Shown here: piece by piece, positions 18,788-26,639 of the stretch | Numbering within the stretch: position 1 is the first letter of the stretch | Layout: each line of letters opens with the position of its first letter | Assembly: GCF_018882285.1 (NCBI RefSeq) | Contig: NZ_JACVOT010000001.1 | Coordinates: 434,001-498,000, forward strand | Length of the DNA: 64,000 nucleotides | Source: Polynucleobacter sp. AM-26B4 | GTDB lineage: Bacteria; Pseudomonadota; Gammaproteobacteria; Burkholderiales; Burkholderiaceae | Direction of reading: 5' to 3' | Notes under the pieces: generated by a model | Told to the model about the DNA's origin: nothing | Database searches by the model: none | Seen by the model: the letters and a program-made list of their open reading frames with translations, nothing else | Translations under genes and position numbers: made by a program

Positions 18788-19384
18788 TTAGCCCTGAAGT
18801 GCTCGAAGCTCTTCCACGGTATTCACATTGGCAAAAGCAGCAACATCATCGAACACCACGTAATTTGTTTTCATGGCTTCAAACCACTTATCAATCTTTC
18901 TTCCACCATTTGATAAAAATGGCAACAAGCTATCAGTCACGGAAGATTTCATCAAGGCGAATACTGGGTGAGTTCTTAACTCTCCATTTTCCATCGTGGC
19001 GGCATAGGCTAAATCTAAATCCTGAATGATTAATGCCTCGGAAAGTTTTTCAACCAAATCCATCGGGAATCTTGGTGAATCACATGGGACTGTTACCAAA
19101 TAAGGATGTTCACAGTTTTCTAAACCCGCCTGAAAACCAGCCAAAGGACCTGCGAAATCACCAATCACATCTGGCAAAACTGAAACACCGAGTGATTCAT
19201 AAGCTGCCAAATTGCGATTGGCATTAATTTTCACAACATCTACCTGAGGCTCTAAACGCATGATGGTGTGCATCGCCATGGGTGCTCCTTTGAATTGCTG
19301 CAAGCCCTTGTCTGTACCGCCCATTCGACGACCTTGACCACCAGAGAGCACCAAGCCTGAAATCACATCACGCGGAATGAACAT
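18788..19384 (-). CDS. mobA: Molybdenum cofactor guanylyltransferase
   Basis: 198 residues. The nucleotidyltransferase signature LSGGQGRRMGGTDKGLQ begins at residue 13, and VPCDSPRFP marks the metal-binding aspartate. MobA attaches GMP to molybdopterin to give the guanine dinucleotide form used by FDH alpha subunits. It overlaps the end of fdhD by 17 bases. Together they supply the sulfurated bis-MGD cofactor for the FDH upstream. Confidence 0.93.
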   Translation of the reverse strand: MFIPRDVISGLVLSGGQGRRMGGTDKGLQQFKGAPMAMHTIMRLEPQVDVVKINANRNLAAYESLGVSVLPDVIGDFAGPLAGFQAGLENCEHPYLVTVPCDSPRFPMDLVEKLSEALIIQDLDLAYAATMENGELRTHPVFALMKSSVTDSLLPFLSNGGRKIDKWFEAMKTNYVVFDDVAAFANVNTVEELRALQG

Positions 19385-20201
19385 TTACTTCCTTTGTATT
19401 AAGACGATTAACGCCGCTATAAACCAAATAATGCTGGCCACTGCAGCGCCCGAATAATGTCATATTGACCTTGTTGGCCATTTCCAAACCCATTGCTGTC
19501 ACACCCGAGCGTGACAATAAAAATGGTATGCCCATTTGAGCTCCTTTGATCACCATCTCGGATGTTAATCTGCCAGTGGTATAAAAAATTAAATCTTCGC
19601 CAGACTGGTCATCAAGCCACATCAAACCAGCAATTGAATCAACGGCATTGTGACGACCCACATCTTCAATGAAATGCAATAACTCTACGCTTTGACCATT
19701 ATTTTTAAAAACAGCGCAGGCGTGAACGGATCCGGCCTGTTTATAAATTGATGATCTGGTTCTGATGTGGTCAACGATTTCATGAATAGCAGGTTGCGTG
19801 ATTTGAGCATTCTCTGGCAATTGAATCGAGTCAATGTCATCCATGATTCCGCCAAAGATAGTTCCTTGACCGCAACCTGTTGTTACTACCCTGCGACTAG
19901 TTTTTTCTTCAATATCAACCGTGTTTCCCTTGGTGGTAACAGCAGCTGATTCTGTGTCCCAGTCAACCTGAATGCTTTCAATGTAATCAATTGACGGGAC
20001 TAAGCGTTGATTACGCAAATAGCCCAAAATCAAAGCCTCTGGCGCACCCCCAAGAGTCATGAGAGTGACCAATTCTTTTTTATCAAGGTAGATCGTCAGT
20101 GGTCGCTCACCTGGAATATGAATTAGCTTCTCGCGGCCCTGCTCATCGATCACTTTGACTTCACTGATCAAGGGGGCGACGGCTTTGGATAATTTAACCA
20201 C
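19368..20201 (-). CDS. fdhD: Formate dehydrogenase accessory sulfurtransferase
   Basis: 277 residues. FdhD passes sulfur from IscS to the FDH molybdenum cofactor. The active loop reads VTTGCGQGTIFGG, with one Cys where E. coli has a CxxC pair. The C-terminus carries the FDVGRHNA-like block DVGRHNAVDS and FYTTGRLTSEM. The start is GTG at 20201, 14 bases after the T-run of a strong terminator, so this block needs read-through or its own promoter. Confidence 0.92.
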   Translation of the reverse strand: MVKLSKAVAPLISEVKVIDEQGREKLIHIPGERPLTIYLDKKELVTLMTLGGAPEALILGYLRNQRLVPSIDYIESIQVDWDTESAAVTTKGNTVDIEEKTSRRVVTTGCGQGTIFGGIMDDIDSIQLPENAQITQPAIHEIVDHIRTRSSIYKQAGSVHACAVFKNNGQSVELLHFIEDVGRHNAVDSIAGLMWLDDQSGEDLIFYTTGRLTSEMVIKGAQMGIPFLLSRSGVTAMGLEMANKVNMTLFGRCSGQHYLVYSGVNRLNTKEVNVHSA

Positions 20202-20211
20202 TGTTAGTTCT

Positions 20212-20253
20212 TTAAAAGAAAAAATCAGTAACTAAGATACCTTAGTTACTGAT
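20212..20253 (-). terminator. Strong intrinsic terminator between FDH structural genes and fdhD
   Basis: ATCAGTAACTAAG and CTTAGTTACTGAT form a perfect 13-bp stem with a four-base loop. TTTTTTCTTTT follows on the minus strand. It lies 17 bases after the stop of the small secreted protein and before fdhD. Confidence 0.92.
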
Positions 20254-20270
20254 TAGGATTTTAAAGCTGA

Positions 20271-20564
20271 TTACTTTTTAGCTGCTGGTGCAGCCGCTGG
20301 CGCTGGAGCCGGTGCAGCAGTAGGAGCAACAAATGGACCAGGATTTGTACAAGCTGCTGGCGCAGGAGCACCAGCCTTTTTGTACTTGTTAGCAACTTCG
20401 TTTTGTGACAAGCATAGTTTGTAAGCACCAACTTTATCACCGTGCGCTGTTCTGGCTTTAGCCAATTCAGCAGCAGCAGCTGCTTCAGGACTTGGAGCTG
20501 GCAACTTAGCAAACACGAAACCTGAGCTTAACAATGTGACCAATAGTAATGATAGTTTTTTCAT
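20271..20564 (-). CDS. Small exported Ala/Pro-rich protein of the FDH operon
   Basis: 97 residues. A Sec signal peptide is clear (MKKLSLLLVTLLSSGFVFA, cleavage before KLPAP). The mature part has a charged core with two cysteines (YKLCLSQN and PAACTNPG) and a low-complexity Ala/Pro tail ending in AAKK. It lies 18 bases after the cytochrome b subunit and just before a terminator, so it is the last gene of the structural operon. I do not know its function. The two cysteines may form a disulfide in the periplasm. Confidence 0.75.
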   Translation of the reverse strand: MKKLSLLLVTLLSSGFVFAKLPAPSPEAAAAAELAKARTAHGDKVGAYKLCLSQNEVANKYKKAGAPAPAACTNPGPFVAPTAAPAPAPAAAPAAKK

Positions 20565-20582
20565 GATTGTTCTTTCTTGGAT

Positions 20583-21626
20583 CTATGATTTTATTTTTCC
20601 AGATTTGATATCGTCGTACCAAAGTTCATGGTGCTCTTTACCCCAAGCTTCGTCAACGTAACCAGTCTTCATGCCTTGCAATGCGCCTTCCATGCCGATT
20701 GAACCAACATAGATATGACCCATGGCCATAACTGTCATCACAATTGCCGCAATACTGTGAATGATGTTAGCTAACTGCATTGTGCCGCGCCAGTATTCGA
20801 TACCCGGAATTGGAACAATCATATCCAAAACCCAACCAGATGCAGACACAACCAAACCAAGAACTGTTACACCACCCCAGAACCAAATCTTCTCACCAGC
20901 ATTGAAGCGGTGAGATGGGATGTGCTTACCTGACAATAAACCGCCAAATGAAGCTATCCAAGTTAAATCACCTTTATTCGGAATGTTGTCTTTAACGTAC
21001 AAGACGAAGAATAAAAGGATGCTAACTGTGAACAAAGGACCTGTGAAGTTGTGGATGTTCTTCATCACCAACAAGAATGTGCCGTACGCAGCGCCACCCA
21101 TGATAGGCAACAAGAAGAACTTGCCCCAAAGAATAAAGATGCCAGTGAATGCAAGCGCCAAGAAGCTGAACGCCATTAACCAATGTGAGAATCTTTCTAA
21201 ACCACTGAAACGCTTGATTAAGCGACCAGTCTTAGGTTCATGCAACTTGATTTGACCTTTGATCACAAACACAGTGGCGATCAAACCAGCCATGATCACC
21301 AACAACCAACCACCCCAAACAGTGATCACACCGTTACGGATAAGGCGCCATTGCTGACCAGACTTCTGAATCAACACACCCATTTCCTTGTTCGGGAAAT
21401 TAACTGAGTGAGCTACATCAGAATTAACATTTTTCCAAATTGGTTGGTTGCTACCAGGTTTGTTTTCACCGGCCTCACGCTGAGCCTGAACATCCTTACT
21501 TACTTCCAAGATGTTCACAGATTCAACTTGTGGCTTTGCGGCAGGAGCTGCCCCCTGCGCAAATGCCACTGAAGCTGTTACAGAAAGTACAACGCTGGCG
21601 AGTAAGTTTCTTATTGTAATTCTCAT
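20583..21626 (-). CDS. Formate dehydrogenase gamma subunit (cytochrome b)
   Basis: 347 residues of the FdnI/FdoI-type membrane cytochrome b, which takes electrons from the beta subunit to quinone. It has an N-terminal signal-like segment (ending AFAQG), a periplasmic stretch of about 75 residues, and four to five membrane helices. Candidate haem ligands are His in GLERFSHWLMAFSF, MKNIHNFTGP, NIIHSIAA and AMGHIYVGS. AGGAGACGGT precedes the ATG, a strong ribosome-binding site. The extended N-terminus is usual for FDH gamma subunits in this group. Confidence 0.92.
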   Translation of the reverse strand: MRITIRNLLASVVLSVTASVAFAQGAAPAAKPQVESVNILEVSKDVQAQREAGENKPGSNQPIWKNVNSDVAHSVNFPNKEMGVLIQKSGQQWRLIRNGVITVWGGWLLVIMAGLIATVFVIKGQIKLHEPKTGRLIKRFSGLERFSHWLMAFSFLALAFTGIFILWGKFFLLPIMGGAAYGTFLLVMKNIHNFTGPLFTVSILLFFVLYVKDNIPNKGDLTWIASFGGLLSGKHIPSHRFNAGEKIWFWGGVTVLGLVVSASGWVLDMIVPIPGIEYWRGTMQLANIIHSIAAIVMTVMAMGHIYVGSIGMEGALQGMKTGYVDEAWGKEHHELWYDDIKSGKIKS

Positions 21627-21652
21627 ACCGTCTCCTAAATTACTCGAGTAAC

Positions 21653-21886
21653 TTACTTAGCTTTAACGTAATCGTCTTGACCTAGGCTACGAGTTTTTAG
21701 CTGTTTTTCCCAGCTAACTTGATCACCCGAAGTCCAACCCTTTTCAACATATTTGTTGTCAGCAGCAACATAAGCTTTTTCATCGCCTTTTTTTGCTGCA
21801 ACCACAGTTTGAGGCACTTCAGAACATGCCCCAAGTGTGAATGTTGTTGCGATTAAAGCTGCAGTTAAAGAAATTCTTTTAATCAT
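21653..21886 (-). CDS. Small lipoprotein inside the FDH operon
   Basis: 77 residues with a lipoprotein signal peptide: MIKRISL, a hydrophobic run and the lipobox LGAC with the lipidated Cys at residue 21. The mature part is about 57 residues, charged, with no known domain. Its ATG overlaps the beta-subunit stop by four bases (ATGA), so translation is coupled to that of the beta subunit. It probably sits in the periplasm close to the FDH complex. Function unknown. Confidence 0.8.
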   Translation of the reverse strand: MIKRISLTAALIATTFTLGACSEVPQTVVAAKKGDEKAYVAADNKYVEKGWTSGDQVSWEKQLKTRSLGQDDYVKAK

Positions 21887-22512
21887 GATTTTTTTCCTGG
21901 AGCTTGTTGTGGTTTACCGTAAGCAGTGCCCCAACCGAATACGTTGGCACCAGCTGCTTTACCATTTGATTGACGCTTAACAACACGATTGCGGAAAATA
22001 TCTGCAACCACATCGCCATCACCACCAATCAATGCTTTGGTAGAACACATTTCAGCACAGGCTGGTAACTTGCCTTCTGATAAACGGTTACGTCCATACT
22101 TCTCAAACTCTGCTTGAGTACCGTTCTTCTCTGGACCACCAGCACAGAATGTGCACTTGTCCATCTTGCCACGAAGGCCGAATGTACCAGCGCTTGGGAA
22201 CTGTGGCGCGCCGAATGGGCATGCATATGAACAGTAGCCACAACCGATACAGATATCTTTATCGTGAAGCACTACACCTTCATCAGTTCTATAGAAGCAA
22301 TCTACTGGACATACAGCCATACATGGTGCATCTGAACAATGCATACATGCTACTGAGATTGATTTTTCAGCGCCAATTTGACCGTCATTAATTGTTACAA
22401 CACGACGGCGATTAACGCCCCAAGGTACCTCATGCTCATTCTTACACGCTGTCACACAACCATTACACTCAATGCAGCGCTCTGAATCGCAGATAAATTT
22501 CATTCTTGCCAT
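21883..22512 (-). CDS. Formate dehydrogenase beta subunit (4Fe-4S)
   Basis: 209 residues with four groups of cysteines for four [4Fe-4S] clusters: CIECNGCVTACKNE near the N-terminus, CMHCSDAPCMAVCPV, CIGCGYCSYACPF and a CTFC...CAEMC set. It wires the molybdenum site to the cytochrome b subunit. It lacks the C-terminal membrane anchor of E. coli FdnH (294 residues), so it is the short FDH3-type beta subunit. AGGAGACGAT precedes the ATG. Confidence 0.94.
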   Translation of the reverse strand: MARMKFICDSERCIECNGCVTACKNEHEVPWGVNRRRVVTINDGQIGAEKSISVACMHCSDAPCMAVCPVDCFYRTDEGVVLHDKDICIGCGYCSYACPFGAPQFPSAGTFGLRGKMDKCTFCAGGPEKNGTQAEFEKYGRNRLSEGKLPACAEMCSTKALIGGDGDVVADIFRNRVVKRQSNGKAAGANVFGWGTAYGKPQQAPGKKS

Positions 22513-22537
22513 TATCGTCTCCTAAATTCCGCCGCTA

Positions 22538-25519
22538 TTAAGCGAACTTCTCAATCTGACAAATTGTTGTCTTGGTTTCCTGCATCATGGTCACGCTGTC
22601 GTAACCATAAGTTGTTGCAGTGTTCACAGCTTCACCACGTACGATCGGTGCAGCACCTTTTGGATAAGCATCCAACATATCTTTACCTTGCCACCATCCA
22701 GAGAAGTGGAACGGTATGAATGCTGTATCTGCAGCAACACGCTCAGTCACCAAAGCTTTCACCTTGATCTTTGCGCCTGTAGGAGATTTAACCCATACAT
22801 ATTCACCATTGCGAATGCCACGCTTGTTAGCAGCCGCTGGGTTGATTTCAACAAAGTTATCTTGTTGCAACTCAGCCAACCATGGGTTTGAACGAGTCTC
22901 TTCACCACCACCCTCGTACTCCACCAAACGACCTGAAGTAAGGATGATTGGGAACTTCTCATACAACTTGTCTTCAACGTTCTTCTGTTGAATTGACTTG
23001 TAAAGCGTTGGCATACGCCAGAAAGCTTTCTTGTCATCATGAGTTGGGTACTTAGCAACCAAGTCAGGACGTGTGCCATACAAAGGCTCACGGTGCTGTG
23101 GAATTGGATCAGGGAAGTTCCAAACTACTGCACGTGCCTTAGCGTTACCGAACGGATGACAACCGTGGTTCTTCATGATCACACGGATCAAACCACCAGA
23201 AACGTCCGTCTTCCAGTTTTTACCTTCAGCAGCTTTTTTCTCTGCATCAGTCAACTCATCCCACCAGCCAAGTTTCTTAACTAGAGCATGGTCAAACTCT
23301 GGGTAACCAGTCTTGATGTCAGCGCCCTTAGAGTAAGAACCGTTTTCAGCCAATAGTGTTTTGCCATCTCTTTCCACACCAAAGTTAGCGCGGAAGTTAC
23401 CACCACCATCCATCACGTGCTTGCTGGTGTCATAAAGATTTGGGCTACCTGGGTGTTTCATTTCAGGTGAACCGTAGCAAGGCCATGGCAAACCGAAATA
23501 ATCACCAGTTGTATCGTAACCAGTCACTGGGTCTTTACCACCCTTAGACTTCAACGTCTTCACATCAAACACGTGCATCATGCGCATGTGAGCTTTTAGA
23601 CGCTCTGGTGAGTGACCTGAGTAACCAATTGTCCATACTGACTTGTTGATTTCACGCAAGATGGATTCAACTTCTGGTTCTTTCCATTCTTTACCAGCAA
23701 ACTTGCTCTTCAACATCTTGTAGTTCTTTGACAACTCATTGCCAAAGCCAAGCTTGTCAGCCATTGCTTGCATGATCACGTGGTCAGGTACTGACTCGAA
23801 CAACGGATCAATAACTTTTTCACGCCACTGAATTGAACGGTTAGAAGCTGTGGCAGAACCACTTGTTTCAAACTGTGTTGCAGCAGGCAATAAGTAAACT
23901 GCACGATCCTTATTAACCTGAGCGCCTTCAACTTGCATAGCAGCCATCGCAGCAGTCGCACTTGGGTATGGATCAACCACAACCAATAGCTCTAACTTGT
24001 CCATGGCTTTCTTCATGTCAAGACCGCGAGTCTGTGAGTTTGGAGCATGACCCCAGAAGAACACACCCTTCACGTTATTGTCTTGATCAACAAGATCATT
24101 TTTCTCAAGCACAGCATCCACCCAACGTGAAACTGTTGTACCTGATTTCTCCATCATGTTTGGCGCGTATTGAGCTTTGATCCACTCGTAGTCAACACCC
24201 CATACTCCAGCGAAGTGTTTCCATGAACCAGCTGCTAGGCCATAGTAACCTGGCAATGAGTCTGGGTTAGGACCTACGTCAGTAGCACCTTGAACGTTGT
24301 CGTGACCGCGGAAAATGTTTGTACCGCCACCAGTCTTACCAACGTTACCTAATGCCAACTGCAAGATACATGAGGCACGAACCATCGCGTTACCAATCGT
24401 GTGTTGAGTCTGACCCATACACCAAACGATTGTTCCTGGACGGTTCTCATGAAGAGTCTTAGCAACTTGGAATACTTCTGCTTCAGTTGCACCGCAAGCT
24501 TCTTCAACTTTTGCAGGTGTCCACTTTTCAAGCACATCCTTCTTAACATCTTCCATACCGTAAACACGGTCATTAAGATATTTCTTATCTTCCCAACCAT
24601 TTTTGAAGATGTGATAAAGCACACCGAACAAGAATGGAATGTCTGAACCAGAACGAATACGCACATATTGATCAGCCTTAGCTGCTGTACGTGTGTAACG
24701 TGGATCAACCACAATCATTTTGCAACCGGCTTCTTTAGCGTGCAACATGTGCAACATTGAAACTGGGTGAGCTTCAGCAGCGTTTGAACCAATGTAGATA
24801 GCAGCTTTAGAGTTCTGCATATCGTTGTAGCTGTTGGTCATCGCGCCGTAACCCCAAGTATTCGCTACACCAGCCACTGTTGTTGAGTGACAGATACGCG
24901 CTTGGTGGTCAGTGTTGTTTGTACCGTAGAAAGAAACGAACTTACGTAGCAAGTAAGCTTGCTCGTTGTTGTACTTTGATGAACCGATGAAGAATACTGA
25001 ATCTGGGCCTGAAGTCTTCTTCAAGCTCTTCATTTTTGCAGTGATTTCGTCAAGTGCTTGATCCCAGCTGATTTTTTCGTACTTGCCATTCACAAGCTTC
25101 ATTGGGTACTTCAAGCGGAACTCACCGTGACCGTGTTCACGAATCGCCGCACCCTTGGCACAGTGTGCGCCCAAGTTGATTGGTGAATCAAACACTGGCT
25201 CTTGACGAGTCCAAACGCCGTTTTCAACTACTGCATCAATGGCGCAGCCAACTGAACAGTGTGTACAAACAGTACGTTTAACTTCAATTTTGCCCTTACC
25301 GTCAACCTTTGCTCCCGCAGAAGCTTTGGCTTTTTGTACCAAGGTTAGTTGAGATGCGGCTAAACCCACACCCACACCAACGCCTGAGCGCTTAAGGAAA
25401 GTACGACGATCCATCATTGGGATCGCGGATTGCAAACTGCGCGCTAAGCTGCCAACCATTTGGGCAGAGTGACGAGAAGCAGCAACTGCTTGTTGTGATG
25501 TTTTACGAATCAGACTCAT
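22538..25519 (-). CDS. Formate dehydrogenase alpha subunit (Mo-bisMGD, cysteine type)
   Basis: 993 residues of the DMSO reductase superfamily. The twin-arginine motif DRRTFLKRSG (R38-R39) marks export by the Tat system. A [4Fe-4S] cluster is bound by C85, C88, C92 and C120. The metal ligand is cysteine C210 in ARICHST, not selenocysteine, and the following His is conserved. The enzyme oxidises formate to CO2. GAGGG lies seven bases before the ATG. An intrinsic terminator stands between it and the TAT-target gene upstream. Confidence 0.95.
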   Translation of the reverse strand: MSLIRKTSQQAVAASRHSAQMVGSLARSLQSAIPMMDRRTFLKRSGVGVGVGLAASQLTLVQKAKASAGAKVDGKGKIEVKRTVCTHCSVGCAIDAVVENGVWTRQEPVFDSPINLGAHCAKGAAIREHGHGEFRLKYPMKLVNGKYEKISWDQALDEITAKMKSLKKTSGPDSVFFIGSSKYNNEQAYLLRKFVSFYGTNNTDHQARICHSTTVAGVANTWGYGAMTNSYNDMQNSKAAIYIGSNAAEAHPVSMLHMLHAKEAGCKMIVVDPRYTRTAAKADQYVRIRSGSDIPFLFGVLYHIFKNGWEDKKYLNDRVYGMEDVKKDVLEKWTPAKVEEACGATEAEVFQVAKTLHENRPGTIVWCMGQTQHTIGNAMVRASCILQLALGNVGKTGGGTNIFRGHDNVQGATDVGPNPDSLPGYYGLAAGSWKHFAGVWGVDYEWIKAQYAPNMMEKSGTTVSRWVDAVLEKNDLVDQDNNVKGVFFWGHAPNSQTRGLDMKKAMDKLELLVVVDPYPSATAAMAAMQVEGAQVNKDRAVYLLPAATQFETSGSATASNRSIQWREKVIDPLFESVPDHVIMQAMADKLGFGNELSKNYKMLKSKFAGKEWKEPEVESILREINKSVWTIGYSGHSPERLKAHMRMMHVFDVKTLKSKGGKDPVTGYDTTGDYFGLPWPCYGSPEMKHPGSPNLYDTSKHVMDGGGNFRANFGVERDGKTLLAENGSYSKGADIKTGYPEFDHALVKKLGWWDELTDAEKKAAEGKNWKTDVSGGLIRVIMKNHGCHPFGNAKARAVVWNFPDPIPQHREPLYGTRPDLVAKYPTHDDKKAFWRMPTLYKSIQQKNVEDKLYEKFPIILTSGRLVEYEGGGEETRSNPWLAELQQDNFVEINPAAANKRGIRNGEYVWVKSPTGAKIKVKALVTERVAADTAFIPFHFSGWWQGKDMLDAYPKGAAPIVRGEAVNTATTYGYDSVTMMQETKTTICQIEKFA

Positions 25520-25544
25520 GGATAAACCCTCAAAGATTCAAGAG

Positions 25545-25581
25545 AAATAAAAAAACACTCGTTTAAAAATTAAACGAGTGT
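25545..25581 (-). terminator. Intrinsic terminator overlapping the TAT-target stop codon
   Basis: On the minus strand ACACTCGTTTA-ATTTT-TAAACGAGTGT is followed by TTTTTTTATTT: a perfect 11-bp stem, five-base loop and T-run. The first arm encodes the last codons ACA CTC GTT and the TAA stop of the TAT-target gene. The FDH alpha gene begins about 35 bases further on, so this is an internal terminator of the FDH operon. Confidence 0.9.
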
Positions 25582-25767
25582 AGTTTTGTAATATTTACGG
25601 ACATGATCAGATAACTTGTAACCCTTGCTATCTTCCATCATGGTAGAGGCTTGCTCAGCAATCGCTGTTCCCAATGGGGTTTGAGACACAACAGCTACTG
25701 CACCTGCAGTAACACCTGCTGTAACAAAGAATTTTCTGCGCGAATCTTTGTGTTTGTTTTCACTCAT
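25570..25767 (-). CDS. Formate dehydrogenase region TAT-target small protein
   Basis: 65 residues. It has a twin-arginine motif (DSRRKFFVTAG), a hydrophobic stretch and a short mature part ending in SDHVRKYYKTTLV. It matches the small family known as formate dehydrogenase region TAT target. The role is unknown; it may help Tat export or assembly of the alpha subunit encoded next. AGGAGATAGTT precedes the ATG. Its last three sense codons and stop form one arm of a terminator. Confidence 0.88.
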   Translation of the reverse strand: MSENKHKDSRRKFFVTAGVTAGAVAVVSQTPLGTAIAEQASTMMEDSKGYKLSDHVRKYYKTTLV

Positions 25768-25883
25768 AACTATCTCCTATTAATTCTTAACAATCTGCCA
25801 CTAAATTACAAAAGTAACACTTGCATTTATGGTCTAACTATAAACCTTTATTATTTTTTTTGCACACGACAAATCAAATACTT

Positions 25884-25904
25884 GACTAGGGGTTTCCCTA
25901 AGTC
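25884..25904. promoter_or_regulatory. Operator-like imperfect palindrome upstream of the FDH structural operon
   Basis: GACTAGGG-GTTT-CCCTAAGTC is a near-perfect inverted repeat with one bulged base. It lies between the torD terminator and the TAT-target start, about 120 bases upstream of that gene. It could be a regulator site or part of the terminator flank. No matching known operator comes to mind. Confidence 0.35.
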
Positions 25905-25941
25905 AAAAAGGCTTGCTGAGTCTGAATCAACAAGCCTTTTT
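25905..25941 (-). terminator. Intrinsic terminator after torD
   Basis: AAAAAGGCTTG and CAAGCCTTTTT form a stem with a 15-base loop, followed by a T-run on the minus strand. It lies 41 bases after the torD stop, ending the maturation block and insulating the FDH structural promoter. It could also work on the plus strand. Confidence 0.85.
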
Positions 25942-25982
25942 CGATAACGCTTAAGTTAAAAATAGATTGAATTTTTATAACT

Positions 25983-26639
25983 TTATTCAACCATGTCCAT
26001 GGCATAAGCCTCTACCTCAAAAAAGGCTTTAGCGAGCATGGCAACTGACCTGTAATGATTGGCCAAAGGGTGTACATCTGTTGCATCGCACAATTCTTGT
26101 ACCCAAGAACGCAAATGCTCATCAAAAAACTTTTTTTGCTGTGTTAGATTGGCAATTGCCAAATCATCACCGGCGATCAAATAACGCATCACCTCACACA
26201 AGGAGGAAATGTGATCTTCACTCTCAGTGATGTTTTCAGCAGCTTCAAGGCCCAACTCTTGCAAAGAATCACGCAAGCGCACGAGTGGCTTTTCATTCAT
26301 GAAGCCTGACTGGTAATAAGACCCATACAAAAATACTTCTGGCTTACCAATGCCAATGAAAAGCTCCTGATACTCATCTGCCCACTCTTTGGCAGATGAA
26401 GATGAAGCAACGCGTACCAACTCATCCCAGGCTTGAGTCAAGGCTGCGTTATCAGGTGCTTCAGACCCTGTGCCATAAGCAGCAGAAGCTGCAATACGAT
26501 GTAATAAATCATCATCAGGCGCTTGGTAGAAGAGCGCTGCCAACAAACCATAAAGATCTGCGCGAGCTACGTCCTCTTCTAGTCCATCAGTACTTAAAGA
26601 AGTGACTTCTTCATCTAATTTTTTTTCCATATCACTCAT
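25983..26639 (-). CDS. TorD-family chaperone for the FDH alpha subunit
   Basis: 218 residues, all helical, with the TorD/DmsD family pattern: an N-terminal R-x-DLYGLLAALFYQAPDDDLL block, then YQELFIGIGKPEVFLYGSYY and a central H-x-SSLCEVMRYLI helix. Such chaperones bind the twin-arginine signal of molybdoenzymes until the cofactor is in. It overlaps the polyferredoxin stop by one base (TGATG), so expression is coupled. The FDH alpha subunit is its likely client. Confidence 0.88.
   Translation of the reverse strand: MSDMEKKLDEEVTSLSTDGLEEDVARADLYGLLAALFYQAPDDDLLHRIAASAAYGTGSEAPDNAALTQAWDELVRVASSSSAKEWADEYQELFIGIGKPEVFLYGSYYQSGFMNEKPLVRLRDSLQELGLEAAENITESEDHISSLCEVMRYLIAGDDLAIANLTQQKKFFDEHLRSWVQELCDATDVHPLANHYRSVAMLAKAFFEVEAYAMDMVE

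Noticed and set aside
24866-24900. Possible selenocysteine FDH
   Set aside because: The metal-ligand codon of FDH alpha is TGT (Cys, residue 210), not an in-frame TGA, so no selenocysteine is needed.
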